DNA of 64,000 nucleotides from Flavobacterium cutihirudinis (GCF_003385895.1 NZ_QRDQ01000008.1:802354-866353), one strand, 5' to 3'. Shown: positions 17,304-26,604, counted from the first letter of the stretch. The notes: generated by a model from the letters alone, not told the origin. Made by a program: numbers and translations.

Positions 17304-18275
17304 ATGGATAAAACTAAAATACATCGAGACCAAATGTATATTGATGGACTTGCTGCAAATGATTCGGCAATTATTCAAGCCATTTACAAAAAATTTGTGC
17401 CCAAAGTCGTTTTTTTTGTCATGAATAATGGTGGAACCGAAGAGCAAGCTCAGAGCATTGTTCATCAGGTTTTGATTTTGCTGTACGATCAGGCAAAGAA
17501 AGATGCAATGCAATTAACATGTCCGTTTGATTCCTATTTTTTTCTGTTATGTAAAAGAAAATGGCTAAAAGAGCTGAGAAAAAATTCAGATACAGAAGTC
17601 GCGATTGTCGAAGACGCAAGAACAATGAATGATTCTGCAATTCAGTTAATTGGCAAAACGGAAGAATTTGAAGAAAACCAGAAACTTTCAAAAGAGTCAA
17701 ATCCGTTATCTGAAGAGTTTGAAGAAAGAGAGGTATTTAAAGAAAATTTAAGCCAGATAGAAGAAGAGCATTTTAACAAAAAGCCAAAAGCTATAGGATT
17801 AAAACCATGGTATTTTGCAGTCGCATTATCGATTATAGTTTTATTTGGTTTGTTCTTTTTTAATTACAATCAGAATCCGGTTTTTGCCGATTATAACCAC
17901 CCAGAGCAAGCTGATTTTGCTGAACGCGGAAGCGAAGGCGGACCTTTAAAACAAGCAGAGCAGGAGTTTAATAGTAAAAGATATTCTTTGGCAATTCCGC
18001 ATTTTGAAGCCATTTTAGAGAAAGGAAAAACACCCGAAATACAGTATTTTTATGGAATTTCGCTTTTAGAACAAAGTCAGTTTTTAAAAGCCGAAGCTGT
18101 GTTTAACGAATTGAAATCCGGAAATTCGGCTTACAAAGAAAAAGCGATTTGGTATTTGGCATTGTCAAAATTAAAACAAAGAGATTACAAATCATGTAAA
18201 GAACTATTGCAGACTATTTCTCAGGATTATGAAGATTATGATGAAGTGCAATTGCTTTTGGATGATTTAGAATAA
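17304..18275 (+). CDS. sigma-70 region 2-like / transmembrane / TPR protein
   Basis: A 323-residue protein of composite build. Residues 10-95 resemble the start of ECF sigma factors (DGLAANDSAIIQAIYKKF ... CPFDSYFFLLCKRKWLKELRK), followed by an acidic linker, one membrane helix (about 168-188, WYFAVALSIIVLFGLFFF) and a C-terminal TPR-like region (220-323, QAEQEFNSKRYSLAIPHFEAIL). Region 4 of a sigma factor, which contacts the -35 box, is missing, so it is unlikely to act as a free sigma factor. Function unknown; perhaps membrane-bound signalling. Divergent from the retropepsin gene. Confidence 0.7.
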   Translation: MDKTKIHRDQMYIDGLAANDSAIIQAIYKKFVPKVVFFVMNNGGTEEQAQSIVHQVLILLYDQAKKDAMQLTCPFDSYFFLLCKRKWLKELRKNSDTEVAIVEDARTMNDSAIQLIGKTEEFEENQKLSKESNPLSEEFEEREVFKENLSQIEEEHFNKKPKAIGLKPWYFAVALSIIVLFGLFFFNYNQNPVFADYNHPEQADFAERGSEGGPLKQAEQEFNSKRYSLAIPHFEAILEKGKTPEIQYFYGISLLEQSQFLKAEAVFNELKSGNSAYKEKAIWYLALSKLKQRDYKSCKELLQTISQDYEDYDEVQLLLDDLE

Positions 18276-18404
18276 GTTATACATCACGAAATATTTTCTC
18301 ATTTACGGGAAACCTCAATCGGATTTGGAATTTTAATTCTAAATTCGATTTTCTTTTTAAAAGAAACACGCACCCAAAAGCTATTATCTTAACCTGAACC
18401 AAAC

Positions 18405-20069
18405 ATGAAGAAAATTACTTTAGTACTTTTTATTGCCTTTTCGCAAATTGTTTTTAGCGCCACGAAAGTTTCTGACACTGAAAAACTTGTCGCAACTTGT
18501 AAAGTATGGGGCTTTTTAAAATATTATCATCCGGAAGTTGCGGGAGGAAAAACAAATTGGGACAATCAACTTTTAGAAAAACTTCCTAAAATAGAAAAAG
18601 CCCAAACCAAAGAAGAGTTTTCGTTAATTCTCGAAAACTGGATTGATGATCTTGGTCCGGTAAAAGAAATTGCTCCGATTTCGGTGTCAAAAGGCGTTAA
18701 GTTTTTTGACAAAAACTTCGATTTGTCTTGGATAAATAACGATAAAGTGTTTTCAAAAAAGCTTTCGAAGAAATTGACATTTATAGAACAGAATAGATTT
18801 CAAGGAGAACAATTCTACGTTTATGGTGGAGAACATGTTGGAAATGTTTATCTGCAAAATGAAAGCTATGAGCATCCAGATTTTACCAATAAGAATTCAA
18901 AACTGAGAATGATATTTATGTACTGGAATTTAGTAGAATATTTTTTTCCGAATAAATATTTAATGGATCAGAAATGGGATTTGACTTTAGAAAAAATAAT
19001 ACCTCTTGCAATTCAGTCTCAGAATTACAATGATTTTTATATGACAATGAGAAAATTAGTTTCAAGAATTGATGACAGTCATACAGAGTTTTATTTATAT
19101 CCTTCGTCTTTAGCAGTTAGTAAACAGAAGTTGTTTTTTCCCGCAAAAGGAAAAATTATTGAGGAGAAATTGGTCGTTACAGAAATTTTGGGAGATAGTC
19201 TTGCTCAGGCAGATGACATAAAGGTTGGGACGATAATTACTAAAATTAATGATAAAACAATTGGAGAGATAATGGCAGAAAACAGAGATTTGATTTGTGC
19301 ATCAAATGAACCTTCATATTTAGACAAATTGGCTGAGAAAATTTTAAGTGGGTACTCAGAAACTGTGAAAGTGGAGTTTTTTAAAGATAACAATTACATC
19401 ACCAAAACCATGACATGGTTTGATTATCATGAGTCTCACAGAAATGAATTTAAAAAAGGAGCCATGAAAAAGAAAGACAAGTTTAAGCTTTTGGACAACA
19501 ATATTGGTTATGTCGATATGGGAATTATAAAACCGAGAAATATTCAAGCCATGATTGATGCATTAAAAACTACAAAAGCAATTGTTTTCGATATGAGAAA
19601 TTATCCAAACGGAACTTTTGGCGAAATATCACAATTTTTAAATTCTCAGGAAAAAGAATTTGCAATTTACACGCGTCCGTATTATAATTATCCAGGTAAA
19701 TTTATTTGGGACGGAGAATCAAAAAGTGGTTCTGAAAACAAAGATAATTACAAAGGAAGAGTGATTGTTTTGCTTAACGAAAAATCAGTAAGCCAGTCAG
19801 AATGGACAGCAATGTGTTTTCAAACGGCTGGAAATACAACCATTATTGGAAGCCAGACCGCTGGAGCAGACGGAAATGTAAGTCAATTTGATTTTCAAGG
19901 ATTCCACACACTATTTTCAGGAATTGGTGTTTTTTACCCAGACGGAAGAGAAACACAAAGAATAGGAATCGTTCCGGATATCGAAGTAAAACCAACCATA
20001 AAAGGAATTCAGGAAGGAAAAGATGAGGTTTTGGATCGTGCTTTGCTTTTTATTGAAACCGGGAAATAA
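18405..20069 (+). CDS. S41 family peptidase (copy 1)
   Basis: Secreted or periplasmic C-terminal-processing-type serine peptidase of 554 residues. It has a signal peptide (MKKITLVLFIAFSQIVFSA), an N-terminal domain beginning TCKVWGFLKYYHP, a PDZ-like region (about 240-310, VGTIITKINDKTIGE) and the S41 catalytic core with NEKSVSQSEWTAM, where the Ser of SQSE is the probable nucleophile, then GSQTAGADG and a PDGRETQRIGIVPDI tail. It is clearly paralogous to 38822-40453: the N-terminus, active site and C-terminus match. Followed by a CTTTGTCAA-type terminator like that of its paralogue. Confidence 0.87.
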   Translation: MKKITLVLFIAFSQIVFSATKVSDTEKLVATCKVWGFLKYYHPEVAGGKTNWDNQLLEKLPKIEKAQTKEEFSLILENWIDDLGPVKEIAPISVSKGVKFFDKNFDLSWINNDKVFSKKLSKKLTFIEQNRFQGEQFYVYGGEHVGNVYLQNESYEHPDFTNKNSKLRMIFMYWNLVEYFFPNKYLMDQKWDLTLEKIIPLAIQSQNYNDFYMTMRKLVSRIDDSHTEFYLYPSSLAVSKQKLFFPAKGKIIEEKLVVTEILGDSLAQADDIKVGTIITKINDKTIGEIMAENRDLICASNEPSYLDKLAEKILSGYSETVKVEFFKDNNYITKTMTWFDYHESHRNEFKKGAMKKKDKFKLLDNNIGYVDMGIIKPRNIQAMIDALKTTKAIVFDMRNYPNGTFGEISQFLNSQEKEFAIYTRPYYNYPGKFIWDGESKSGSENKDNYKGRVIVLLNEKSVSQSEWTAMCFQTAGNTTIIGSQTAGADGNVSQFDFQGFHTLFSGIGVFYPDGRETQRIGIVPDIEVKPTIKGIQEGKDEVLDRALLFIETGK

Positions 20070-20077
20070 GTAAAATA

Positions 20078-20168
20078 TGTCATCCTGAGCGAAGTCGAAG
20101 GACACGCAAGTAACTTGATAACGATTGGCGATTCTCTTTGCGGGACTTCGACTTCGCTCAGTCTGACA
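20078..20168. repeat. long inverted element with TGTCATCCTGA / TCAGTCTGACA ends
   Basis: The arms (TGTCATCCTGAGCGAAGTC and the near complement GACTTCGCTCAGTCTGACA) enclose about 45 bases including CGATTGGCGA. Related elements lie at 23421-23545 and 55628-55732. This is a MITE-like, noncoding palindromic repeat. Confidence 0.7.
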
Positions 20169-20191
20169 ATCTAAAAGAATTTAATAAACAG

Positions 20192-20233
20192 ACCTTTGTC
20201 AATGGTTAAAACTTTGACAAAGGTTTTCTTTTT
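20192..20233 (+). terminator. terminator after S41 peptidase copy 1
   Basis: ACCTTTGTCAA pairs with TTGACAAAGGT, followed by a T-rich run. The stem sequence closely resembles the terminator at 40463-40503 behind the paralogous gene. Confidence 0.8.
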
Positions 20234-20309
20234 TACGGAAAGAATCCGCTTTTATCCGCGTTTTCACGAAGTGAATCCGTTAAATCCGCGTCCCTTAAAC
20301 TCTACAAAA

Positions 20310-20340
20310 TTGCTATTCTTTTAATATTGTCGTAATTTTG
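20310..20340 (+). promoter_or_regulatory. promoter of the TatD gene
   Basis: TTG at 20310-20312, a 20-base spacer and TAATTTTG at 20333-20340 match the Bacteroidetes consensus, 22 bases before the TTG start codon. Between 20234 and 20300 there is only ATCCGCG-type repeat sequence. Confidence 0.65.
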
Positions 20341-20362
20341 ACAGCTTTAAAAAATTAGACAA

Positions 20363-21142
20363 TTGAATTCGACACCCATTATTACCGATACACACACTCA
20401 TTTATATTCAGAAGAATTTGATCAGGATCGTGACGAAATGATTCAGCGCGCTATTGCTGCCGGAATTACACGTTTTTTTATTCCTGCAATCGACGCCGCT
20501 GCAACACAGTCGATGTATGATTTGGAGAAAAATTATCCTGATAATATCTTTTTGATGATGGGTTTGCATCCCACTTACGTAAAAGACAATTATCTGGACG
20601 AATTGGCGCATGTAGAAACCGAATTATCAAAGCGAAAATTCTACGCCGTGGGCGAAATCGGGATCGATTTATATTGGGATAAAACACATCTTAAAGAACA
20701 GCAAATTGCTTTTAAGAAACAAATTCAATTAGCAAAACAATACCAACTTCCAATCGTAATTCACTGTCGTGAAGCATTCGATGAGATTTTTGAAGTGCTC
20801 GAAGAAGAAAAATCTGAAGATTTATTTGGGATTTTTCATTGTTTTTCCGGAACTTTAGAACAAGCACAGAAAGCGATTTCTTACAATATGAAATTAGGAA
20901 TTGGAGGAGTGGTGACTTTTAAGAACGGAAAAATCGATCAGTTTTTAAGTCAAATCGATTTAAAACATATCGTTTTAGAAACCGATTCGCCTTATTTGGC
21001 ACCAATTCCTTATAGAGGAAAACGAAACGAAAGCAGTTATTTAGTCAACGTTATTGCCAAATTAAGCGATATTTATGGCATTTCTGCCGAAGAAATTGCA
21101 GCAATTACAACTCAAAATTCGAAAGACGTTTTTGGGATTTAA
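20363..21142 (+). CDS. TatD family metal-dependent hydrolase
   Basis: A 259-residue TIM-barrel hydrolase of the TatD DNase/amidohydrolase type. Metal-binding elements are visible in order: DTHTHLY near the N-terminus, AVGEIGIDLYWD, VIHCREAFDE, FHCFSGT and LETDSPYLAP. The frame starts with TTG at 20363 (no ATG is available before the DTHTH motif). Cytoplasmic; the family acts as 3'-5' nuclease or D-aminoacyl-tRNA/D-Tyr deacylase-like enzyme, and the exact role is open. It heads a run with the acyltransferase and asparaginase genes. Confidence 0.9.
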   Translation: MNSTPIITDTHTHLYSEEFDQDRDEMIQRAIAAGITRFFIPAIDAAATQSMYDLEKNYPDNIFLMMGLHPTYVKDNYLDELAHVETELSKRKFYAVGEIGIDLYWDKTHLKEQQIAFKKQIQLAKQYQLPIVIHCREAFDEIFEVLEEEKSEDLFGIFHCFSGTLEQAQKAISYNMKLGIGGVVTFKNGKIDQFLSQIDLKHIVLETDSPYLAPIPYRGKRNESSYLVNVIAKLSDIYGISAEEIAAITTQNSKDVFGI

Positions 21143-21205
21143 CCCAAGCCTTACAAAACTTTAATTTTTTTTTTGTTCTTTTGCCCACTTAAACCCAAAT
21201 AAATA

Positions 21206-22342
21206 ATGCAGAGATTTGATGCCATTAGACCGTTTTATGATTCCGAAATAAATGAAGCACTTCATGGTGTTGTCAATCATCCTATGATGAAAACCATGAT
21301 GAACTTTACTTTTCCGGATGTGGAAGATGAGGTTTGGAAGGAACAATTAAAGAAAACTCACTCTATTCGTGATTTTCAATGCAATTTTATTTACAATACA
21401 ATTCAGAAAGTTTTAGAAAAAAGCTCTGAAGGTCTTACAACTTCAGGTTTTGAAAAACTGGAACCAAATACTTCTTATTTGTTTATCTCCAATCATAGAG
21501 ATATTCTTTTGGATACTACTTTATTGAATGTTTGTTTGTTCGAACACGGTTTGGTGATGACAGCTTCGGCAATTGGAGATAATCTGGTAAAAAAAGCTTT
21601 CCTGTCAACTTTAGCAAAATTGAATAGAAACTTTTTAGTTTTAAGAGGATTAACGCCCCGTGAAATGTTGCAAAGTTCTAAATTATTGGCTGAATACATG
21701 GGACAATTATTGCTTCGCGAAAATCGTTCGGTTTGGATTGCGCAAAGAGAAGGAAGAACGAAAGACGGAAATGACGAAACCAATCCAGGCGTTTTAAAAA
21801 TGATTGGAATGGGTTCTGACGAGCCTAACTTGATGGATTATTTCAAGAAATTAAAAATCGTGCCGGTTTCAATTTCATACGAATATGACCCGACTGATGT
21901 TTTGAAAATGCCACAATTAATGGCAGAAGCAAACAACGAAGTTTACGTAAAAGATAAAAATGAAGATTTCATGACCATTTTAAGTGGTATCATGGGAACT
22001 AAAAAAAGAATACATATTTCTGTTGGAGATGTTCTTGATACAGAAATCGATCAAATTGTTGCTGAAAATGACAATGTAAACAAACAAGTTCAGGCTTTGG
22101 CACAAACAATTGATGATGTCATTTTGAAAAACTATCAATTATGGCCAACTAATTTTATTGCCTACGATATTCTAAATGCAACTGATAAATTTGCTCACAA
22201 ATATAAAGAGAGTGAAAAATCACTTTTTGAACGTCGTTTAGAAATGCGTATCGGAAGTGATAATCCAGTTACCAGACAAGGATTCCTTGCCATGTATGCC
22301 AATCCGGTTGTCAATAAATTGAAATACCAGGATGTCATCTAA
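21206..22342 (+). CDS. 1-acyl-sn-glycerol-3-phosphate acyltransferase-like protein
   Basis: A 378-residue membrane-associated acyltransferase of the PlsC superfamily. The acceptor/catalytic region reads SNHRDILLDTTLLN, so the His-Asp spacing is HX5D if the last Asp is used, unlike HX4D of E. coli PlsC; the glycerol-3-phosphate-binding region is REGRTKDGNDET. The long C-terminal half (about 220-378) has no obvious motif. It overlaps the asparaginase gene by 11 bases, so the two are translationally coupled. Glycerophospholipid synthesis is likely, but the acceptor is unproven. Confidence 0.82.
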   Translation: MQRFDAIRPFYDSEINEALHGVVNHPMMKTMMNFTFPDVEDEVWKEQLKKTHSIRDFQCNFIYNTIQKVLEKSSEGLTTSGFEKLEPNTSYLFISNHRDILLDTTLLNVCLFEHGLVMTASAIGDNLVKKAFLSTLAKLNRNFLVLRGLTPREMLQSSKLLAEYMGQLLLRENRSVWIAQREGRTKDGNDETNPGVLKMIGMGSDEPNLMDYFKKLKIVPVSISYEYDPTDVLKMPQLMAEANNEVYVKDKNEDFMTILSGIMGTKKRIHISVGDVLDTEIDQIVAENDNVNKQVQALAQTIDDVILKNYQLWPTNFIAYDILNATDKFAHKYKESEKSLFERRLEMRIGSDNPVTRQGFLAMYANPVVNKLKYQDVI

Positions 22343-23363
22343 AGCTAAAATATTATTGGTTTATACCGGCGGAACCATCGGTATGAGCAAAGATTTTGAA
22401 ACAGGAGCACTTAAAGCATTTAATTTTAGTAAATTATTGCAAAAGATTCCTGAAATCAAACAATTGGATTGTGAGATTGAAACTGTTTCTTTTGAAGATC
22501 CAATAGATTCATCGAATATGAATCCGAAGGAATGGACAAAAATTGCTGAAATTATCGAAGCAAATTATAGTTCTTTTGATGGTTTTGTAATTCTTCACGG
22601 ATCAGATACGATGTCTTATTCTGCTTCAGCGTTGAGTTTTATGCTGGAAAATTTAGCAAAACCTGTTGTGTTTACAGGATCTCAGTTGCCAATTGGAGAT
22701 TTGCGTACCGATGCAAAAGAAAATCTGATAACAGCAATTCAGATTGCTTCGCTTCAGGAAAACGGAAAACCGGTTATTACAGAAGTTTGCTTGTATTTTG
22801 AATATAAATTGTACCGCGGAAACCGAACTTCAAAAGTAAATGCAGAACATTTCAGAGCTTTTACTGCACCAAATTATCCTGAATTGGTAGAGTCTGGAGT
22901 TCATCTAAAATTAAATTCACATTTATTTCTTCCGATAAAAGAAAATGCCAATCTGATTGTTCACAAAAATTTAGACAATCATGTTGCCATCATAAAAATG
23001 TTCCCAGGAATGAGCGAGGCTGTTTTGGCGTCAATTCTGGCGACTCCCGATTTACGCGGAATTGTTTTAGAAACTTACGGTTCCGGAAATGCACCAACGG
23101 AAGATTGGTTTTTAAATTTAATTGAAAAAGCCATTAAATCCGGAATGTATATCGTAAATGTTACGCAATGTTCAGGCGGAAGCGTAAACATGGGACAATA
23201 CGAAACCAGTACAGCTTTAAAATCGCTTGGAGTTATTTCAGGAAAAGATATTACTACAGAAGCTGCCATTACAAAATTGATGTATTTGTTGGGACATAAT
23301 ATTCCGCAGAACGACTTTAAAGATATTTTTGAAACGGCACTTCGTGGAGAGATTTCACTTTAA
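22332..23363 (+). CDS. type I L-asparaginase
   Basis: Hydrolyses asparagine to aspartate and ammonia. The 343-residue protein has the family signature VYTGGTIGMS with the catalytic Thr near the N-terminus and the second motif VILHGSDTMSYSASALSF with the other active-site Thr-Asp-Lys group (SQLPIGDLRTDAKENL). There is no signal peptide, which fits the cytoplasmic type I enzyme. The start overlaps the end of the acyltransferase gene. Confidence 0.93.
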   Translation: MSSKAKILLVYTGGTIGMSKDFETGALKAFNFSKLLQKIPEIKQLDCEIETVSFEDPIDSSNMNPKEWTKIAEIIEANYSSFDGFVILHGSDTMSYSASALSFMLENLAKPVVFTGSQLPIGDLRTDAKENLITAIQIASLQENGKPVITEVCLYFEYKLYRGNRTSKVNAEHFRAFTAPNYPELVESGVHLKLNSHLFLPIKENANLIVHKNLDNHVAIIKMFPGMSEAVLASILATPDLRGIVLETYGSGNAPTEDWFLNLIEKAIKSGMYIVNVTQCSGGSVNMGQYETSTALKSLGVISGKDITTEAAITKLMYLLGHNIPQNDFKDIFETALRGEISL

Positions 23364-23420
23364 TAGTTTCACCATATAAGTGATATAAGGTCATTTAAAA
23401 AAGAAAAAAATCGTACAGTT

Positions 23421-23545
23421 TGTCATCCTGACGAAGGAAGGATCACATAAGAAATGCGACAAAAATTATACAATGAAACCCGACAGGTTTTTAAAACTTT
23501 TCGGGTTTGCTATATCCGCAAAGTTTCTCATTCCTCGAAATGACA
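23421..23545. repeat. degenerate inverted element with TGTCATCCTGA / GAAATGACA ends
   Basis: The outer arms resemble those of the elements at 20078-20168 and 55628-55732. The interior contains its own hairpin, AAACCCGA/TCGGGTTT (23476-23508), which may also end transcription of the asparaginase run although no T tract follows. Confidence 0.5.
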
Positions 23546-23565
23546 AGATTGCGCACAGTTAGAAT

Positions 23566-24807
23566 TTAATTTTTGGAATTTCTATACTGAACCGGACAAG
23601 TTTCCAATTCTTCTGAAGATTTGTGTTTTTTGTAATACAAGTATACAATAACAGAAACAATACAAATAATTCCCTGTAAAGCCACAGTATGTCTGGTTCC
23701 TATGATATGGGAAACATATCCAACAATCAAACTCCCCACAGGAATCATTCCCTGATATGCCATTAAATAATAACTAATACTTCGGGATCGCATATTTACA
23801 GAACTTTGTGTCTGAACAAAAATGTTTATTGATGAGGTTTGCGCCATCATTCCCACGCCGCTGAGCGCCATGCAAATAAGTGCGATTGTCAAACTATTTG
23901 AATAAGCAAGTATAATAATGCTAAAACCTAATAATAAACTCGCAGCAAGCATTATTTTGCTCATATTGTCTGCTTTTTTAAGATTAGCCAAATAAATAGC
24001 AGATATAATAGAACCAATTCCGGCTGCACTTTCGAACCAACTGAAAGTCTGAGCGTTTCCGCTAAAAATATCTTTAGCAAAAACAGGCATCAAAGTATTG
24101 AAAGAAATTACAAATAAACTACTGCACATTAGCATTAAAAGCATTCTTGCCATTTCAGTTTCTTTTTTCACATAATCCAGACCTTCAAGAAAATCATCGA
24201 GCATCTTAAATTTGTCCTCTGCTTTAATATGCGGTGTAATTTTCATCATTAAAAGCGAAATCAAAACAGGAATATAACTAAGGAAATTTCCAATGAAACA
24301 AATGTCTTCACCATAATTATGCAGAATAATTCCGGCAAGAGCTGGACCAGCAATTCGGGCGAAATTATTTAAAGTCGAGTTTAGGGCAACCGCATTTGGC
24401 AAATCTTCTTTATTGTCGACAATATCAATCATCATGGTTTGTCTACAAGTCATATCAAACGAATTTATGATTCCCTGAAATAAACTCAGTGCTAAAATAA
24501 AATTGATGTTGTAAATTTTAAGATAAAGTAGTAATGCTAAAGCTCCAGCCTGAAACATAGCAAGAGACTGCAATAAAAGCATGGCTTTGTGTCGGTCATA
24601 TCGTCCAATGATACTTCCGGCCAACGGAGCCAGAAACAGAGAAGGAATCATGCTTAAAAAAGTGGTTAAACCCAATAAAAAAACAGAACCCGTAATGCTG
24701 TAAACCATCCAGCTGACAGCAGTTTTTTGCAGCCAGGTTCCGATAACAGAAACCGATTGTCCATAAAAGAACAGTTTGAAATTTTTAGATTTTAACGCTT
24801 TAAACAT
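23566..24807 (-). CDS. MFS transporter (MFS_3 / EntS-like)
   Basis: A 413-residue transporter with about 12 hydrophobic segments. The start FKLFFYGQSVSVIGTWLQKTAVSWMVYSITGS is characteristic of the EntS-like MFS_3 group, and motif A appears as GSIIGRYDRHKAM. Substrate unknown. It is divergent from a LysR regulator gene with about 90 bases between starts, the usual layout of a LysR regulator and its target. Confidence 0.85.
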   Translation of the reverse strand: MFKALKSKNFKLFFYGQSVSVIGTWLQKTAVSWMVYSITGSVFLLGLTTFLSMIPSLFLAPLAGSIIGRYDRHKAMLLLQSLAMFQAGALALLLYLKIYNINFILALSLFQGIINSFDMTCRQTMMIDIVDNKEDLPNAVALNSTLNNFARIAGPALAGIILHNYGEDICFIGNFLSYIPVLISLLMMKITPHIKAEDKFKMLDDFLEGLDYVKKETEMARMLLMLMCSSLFVISFNTLMPVFAKDIFSGNAQTFSWFESAAGIGSIISAIYLANLKKADNMSKIMLAASLLLGFSIIILAYSNSLTIALICMALSGVGMMAQTSSINIFVQTQSSVNMRSRSISYYLMAYQGMIPVGSLIVGYVSHIIGTRHTVALQGIICIVSVIVYLYYKKHKSSEELETCPVQYRNSKN

Positions 24808-24897
24808 GACCTCAATTATTTAATACAAAGGTCGGGATTATGATTTCATTAGAAAAATTAATAATTTTACTTATAATGAGTAGTAAAACTTATCGAT

Positions 24898-25770
24898 ATG
24901 GAATTGTATCAACTCGAATATTTCATTAAAACCGCTGAGGTTTTGCATTTTACAAAAGCAGCCGAATTATGTTTTGTAACACAATCCGGGCTTTCTCAGC
25001 AAATAAAAAAACTGGAGGAAGAACTCGGAATGCCTTTGTTTGTCAGGATTGGAAAAAAAGTCCAACTTACCGAAGCGGGTTCTGTATTTTTGATTCATGC
25101 CAAAAAAGTAGTCGAAAATGTAGAAAACGGAAAACAGGCAATTGAAGATTTGAATGAAATGATTGGCGGGGAATTACGAATTGGTGTCACCTATATTTTC
25201 GGGTTATTGGTTTTACCAGTCGTTAATTTATTTGCCAAAACCTATCCGCATTTAAAATTAGTTGTAGAATATGGTACTACAGAACCGTTAGAAAAAAAAC
25301 TGCTGAACAATGAACTAGATCTGGTTTTGGTTATTTCGTCAAATGAAATTGAGTATCCTTTTCAGAAGATTCCATTATTTACATCACAGTTGGTTATGGC
25401 AGTTTCGAGAACACATGAATTGGCAGTTCTTGATAAAATTGCGTTTAAAAAAATAGAGGATATTCCGCTTATTTTACCTGTAAAAGGATTTAATTCCAGA
25501 GAATTTCTCGATGAATTATTTTTGAAAAATAATATGAAACCAAAAGTTTCAATAGAATTAAATGCCGTTCATGCACTTTTGCGTTTGGTTGAAGAAAGCG
25601 ATTGGGCAACCATAGTAACCGAAAAAGCACTTCGCGACTGGAACAATGTTAAGGCAATAGAAATAACGGGAGTTAATACGAAACGAGATTCTTTTATATT
25701 AACAATCGAGGGCGCGTATCAAAAAAAAGCAGTAAAATTATTTATCGATGAATTCAGAAAAAGTATGTAA
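24898..25770 (+). CDS. LysR family transcriptional regulator
   Basis: A 290-residue regulator. The N-terminal winged helix-turn-helix is typical (MELYQLEYFIKTAEVLHFTK, then SGLSQQIKKLEEELGMPLFVR), followed by a periplasmic-binding-protein-like effector domain (about 90-290). It is closest in appearance to the CynR/YbhD-like group. The divergent MFS gene is its most likely target. The effector is unknown. Confidence 0.93.
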   Translation: MELYQLEYFIKTAEVLHFTKAAELCFVTQSGLSQQIKKLEEELGMPLFVRIGKKVQLTEAGSVFLIHAKKVVENVENGKQAIEDLNEMIGGELRIGVTYIFGLLVLPVVNLFAKTYPHLKLVVEYGTTEPLEKKLLNNELDLVLVISSNEIEYPFQKIPLFTSQLVMAVSRTHELAVLDKIAFKKIEDIPLILPVKGFNSREFLDELFLKNNMKPKVSIELNAVHALLRLVEESDWATIVTEKALRDWNNVKAIEITGVNTKRDSFILTIEGAYQKKAVKLFIDEFRKSM

Positions 25771-25830
25771 AGTAATATCTGATTTTACTTTTGTAACTCG
25801 ATTTTTTTTGTGTTATTTGCAGACCAATAA

Positions 25831-25917
25831 AGAAAGGTGTCCGAGTGGTTTAAGGAGCTAGCCTGGAAAGCTAGTATATGGGTAACTGTATCGAGGGTTC
25901 GAATCCCTTCCTTTCTG
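25831..25917 (+). tRNA. tRNA-Ser (anticodon GGA)
   Basis: The acceptor stem AGAAAGG pairs with CCTTTCT, with G as discriminator. The anticodon arm CTAGC-CTGGAAA-GCTAG gives anticodon GGA. A long variable arm (TATATGGGTAACTGTATC region) and a T arm GAGGG-TTCGAAT-CCCTT are present; 87 bases in all. CCA is not encoded. Confidence 0.95.
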
Positions 25918-25942
25918 CAGATTTTAAAAAAATATAATACCA

Positions 25943-25973
25943 AACCCCGAAATATATATTTCGGGGTTTTTTT
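25943..25973 (+). terminator. terminator after tRNA-Ser
   Basis: AAACCCCGAAAT pairs with ATTTCGGGGTTT and is followed by a T run, 26 bases behind the tRNA. Confidence 0.9.
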
Positions 25974-26010
25974 ATTGGCTTCTCGAATATAAAAATTCCT
26001 TTTAAATACG

Positions 26011-26604
26011 ATGTCTCAAAAATTTCAAAATAAATATCGCATTTCATCAGCTCGATTGCAAAATTGGGATTATGGTGCAAATGGTGCTTATTTTATTACG
26101 ATTTGTACTCAAAACAGAGAACATTTTTTTGGAGAAATCGTAGAGACGCAATTTATTGCGTCTGAATTAGGTATTTTGGCAGAAAAATTTTGGCTGGAAA
26201 TTCCGGAACATTTTCCGTATGTAGAATTGGGTAATTTTGTGATTATGCCAAATCATGTTCATGGAATTTTGATTATTGATAAAAACGCATCGGTTTCCGA
26301 ATGCGAATTTGTAGTAGAGACGCGATTAATCGCGTCTCTACCGATGCCGATACCCGAAACAACAAATAAAACAGGTGGTTTTGCCGGAAACAAAACCCCG
26401 ATGCTACAGGATAATATTTCACGAATTATAAGATGGTATAAAGGAAGATGCTCATTTGAAATGAGAAAAATGCATGCTGATTTTGGTTGGCAATCCCGTT
26501 TTCATGATCATATTATCAGAAATGAAAAATCTTTTGAAACCATACAAAATTATATAGAAAAGAATCCAATGAATTGGAATGAAGATAAATTTTGTGGAAA
26601 ATAA
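26011..26604 (+). CDS. REP-associated tyrosine transposase (Y1/HUH family)
   Basis: A 197-residue single-strand-DNA transposase of the RAYT type. The HUH motif is MPNHVHGILII (His82, His84) and the probable catalytic tyrosine is Tyr143 in IIRWYKGRCSFEMRK. The gene stands alone directly after the tRNA-Ser terminator. Two REP-like palindromes lie inside the coding sequence in the same codon phase (residues 44-51, VETQFIAS, and 102-110, VETRLIASLP), and another lies downstream at 26652-26697. The frame is intact, so the protein may be functional. Confidence 0.88.
   Translation: MSQKFQNKYRISSARLQNWDYGANGAYFITICTQNREHFFGEIVETQFIASELGILAEKFWLEIPEHFPYVELGNFVIMPNHVHGILIIDKNASVSECEFVVETRLIASLPMPIPETTNKTGGFAGNKTPMLQDNISRIIRWYKGRCSFEMRKMHADFGWQSRFHDHIIRNEKSFETIQNYIEKNPMNWNEDKFCGK
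26140..26163. repeat. REP-like palindrome inside the transposase gene (copy 1)
   Basis: AGACGCAAT and ATTGCGTCT form a perfect 9-bp stem with a 2-base loop, preceded by GTAG. It is in frame in the transposase gene. Confidence 0.8.
26314..26341. repeat. REP-like palindrome inside the transposase gene (copy 2)
   Basis: A perfect 28-base palindrome: GTAGAGACGCGATT followed by its exact complement. It is in the same codon phase as copy 1, so both read VET..IAS. Confidence 0.9.

Noticed and set aside
17304-18275. Functional ECF sigma factor
   Set aside because: Region 4 is absent and a membrane helix and TPRs follow; no anti-sigma gene is adjacent.
25831-26604. Genomic island using tRNA-Ser as attachment site
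   Set aside because: No integrase and no duplicated tRNA 3' end were seen downstream; only a single RAYT gene follows.
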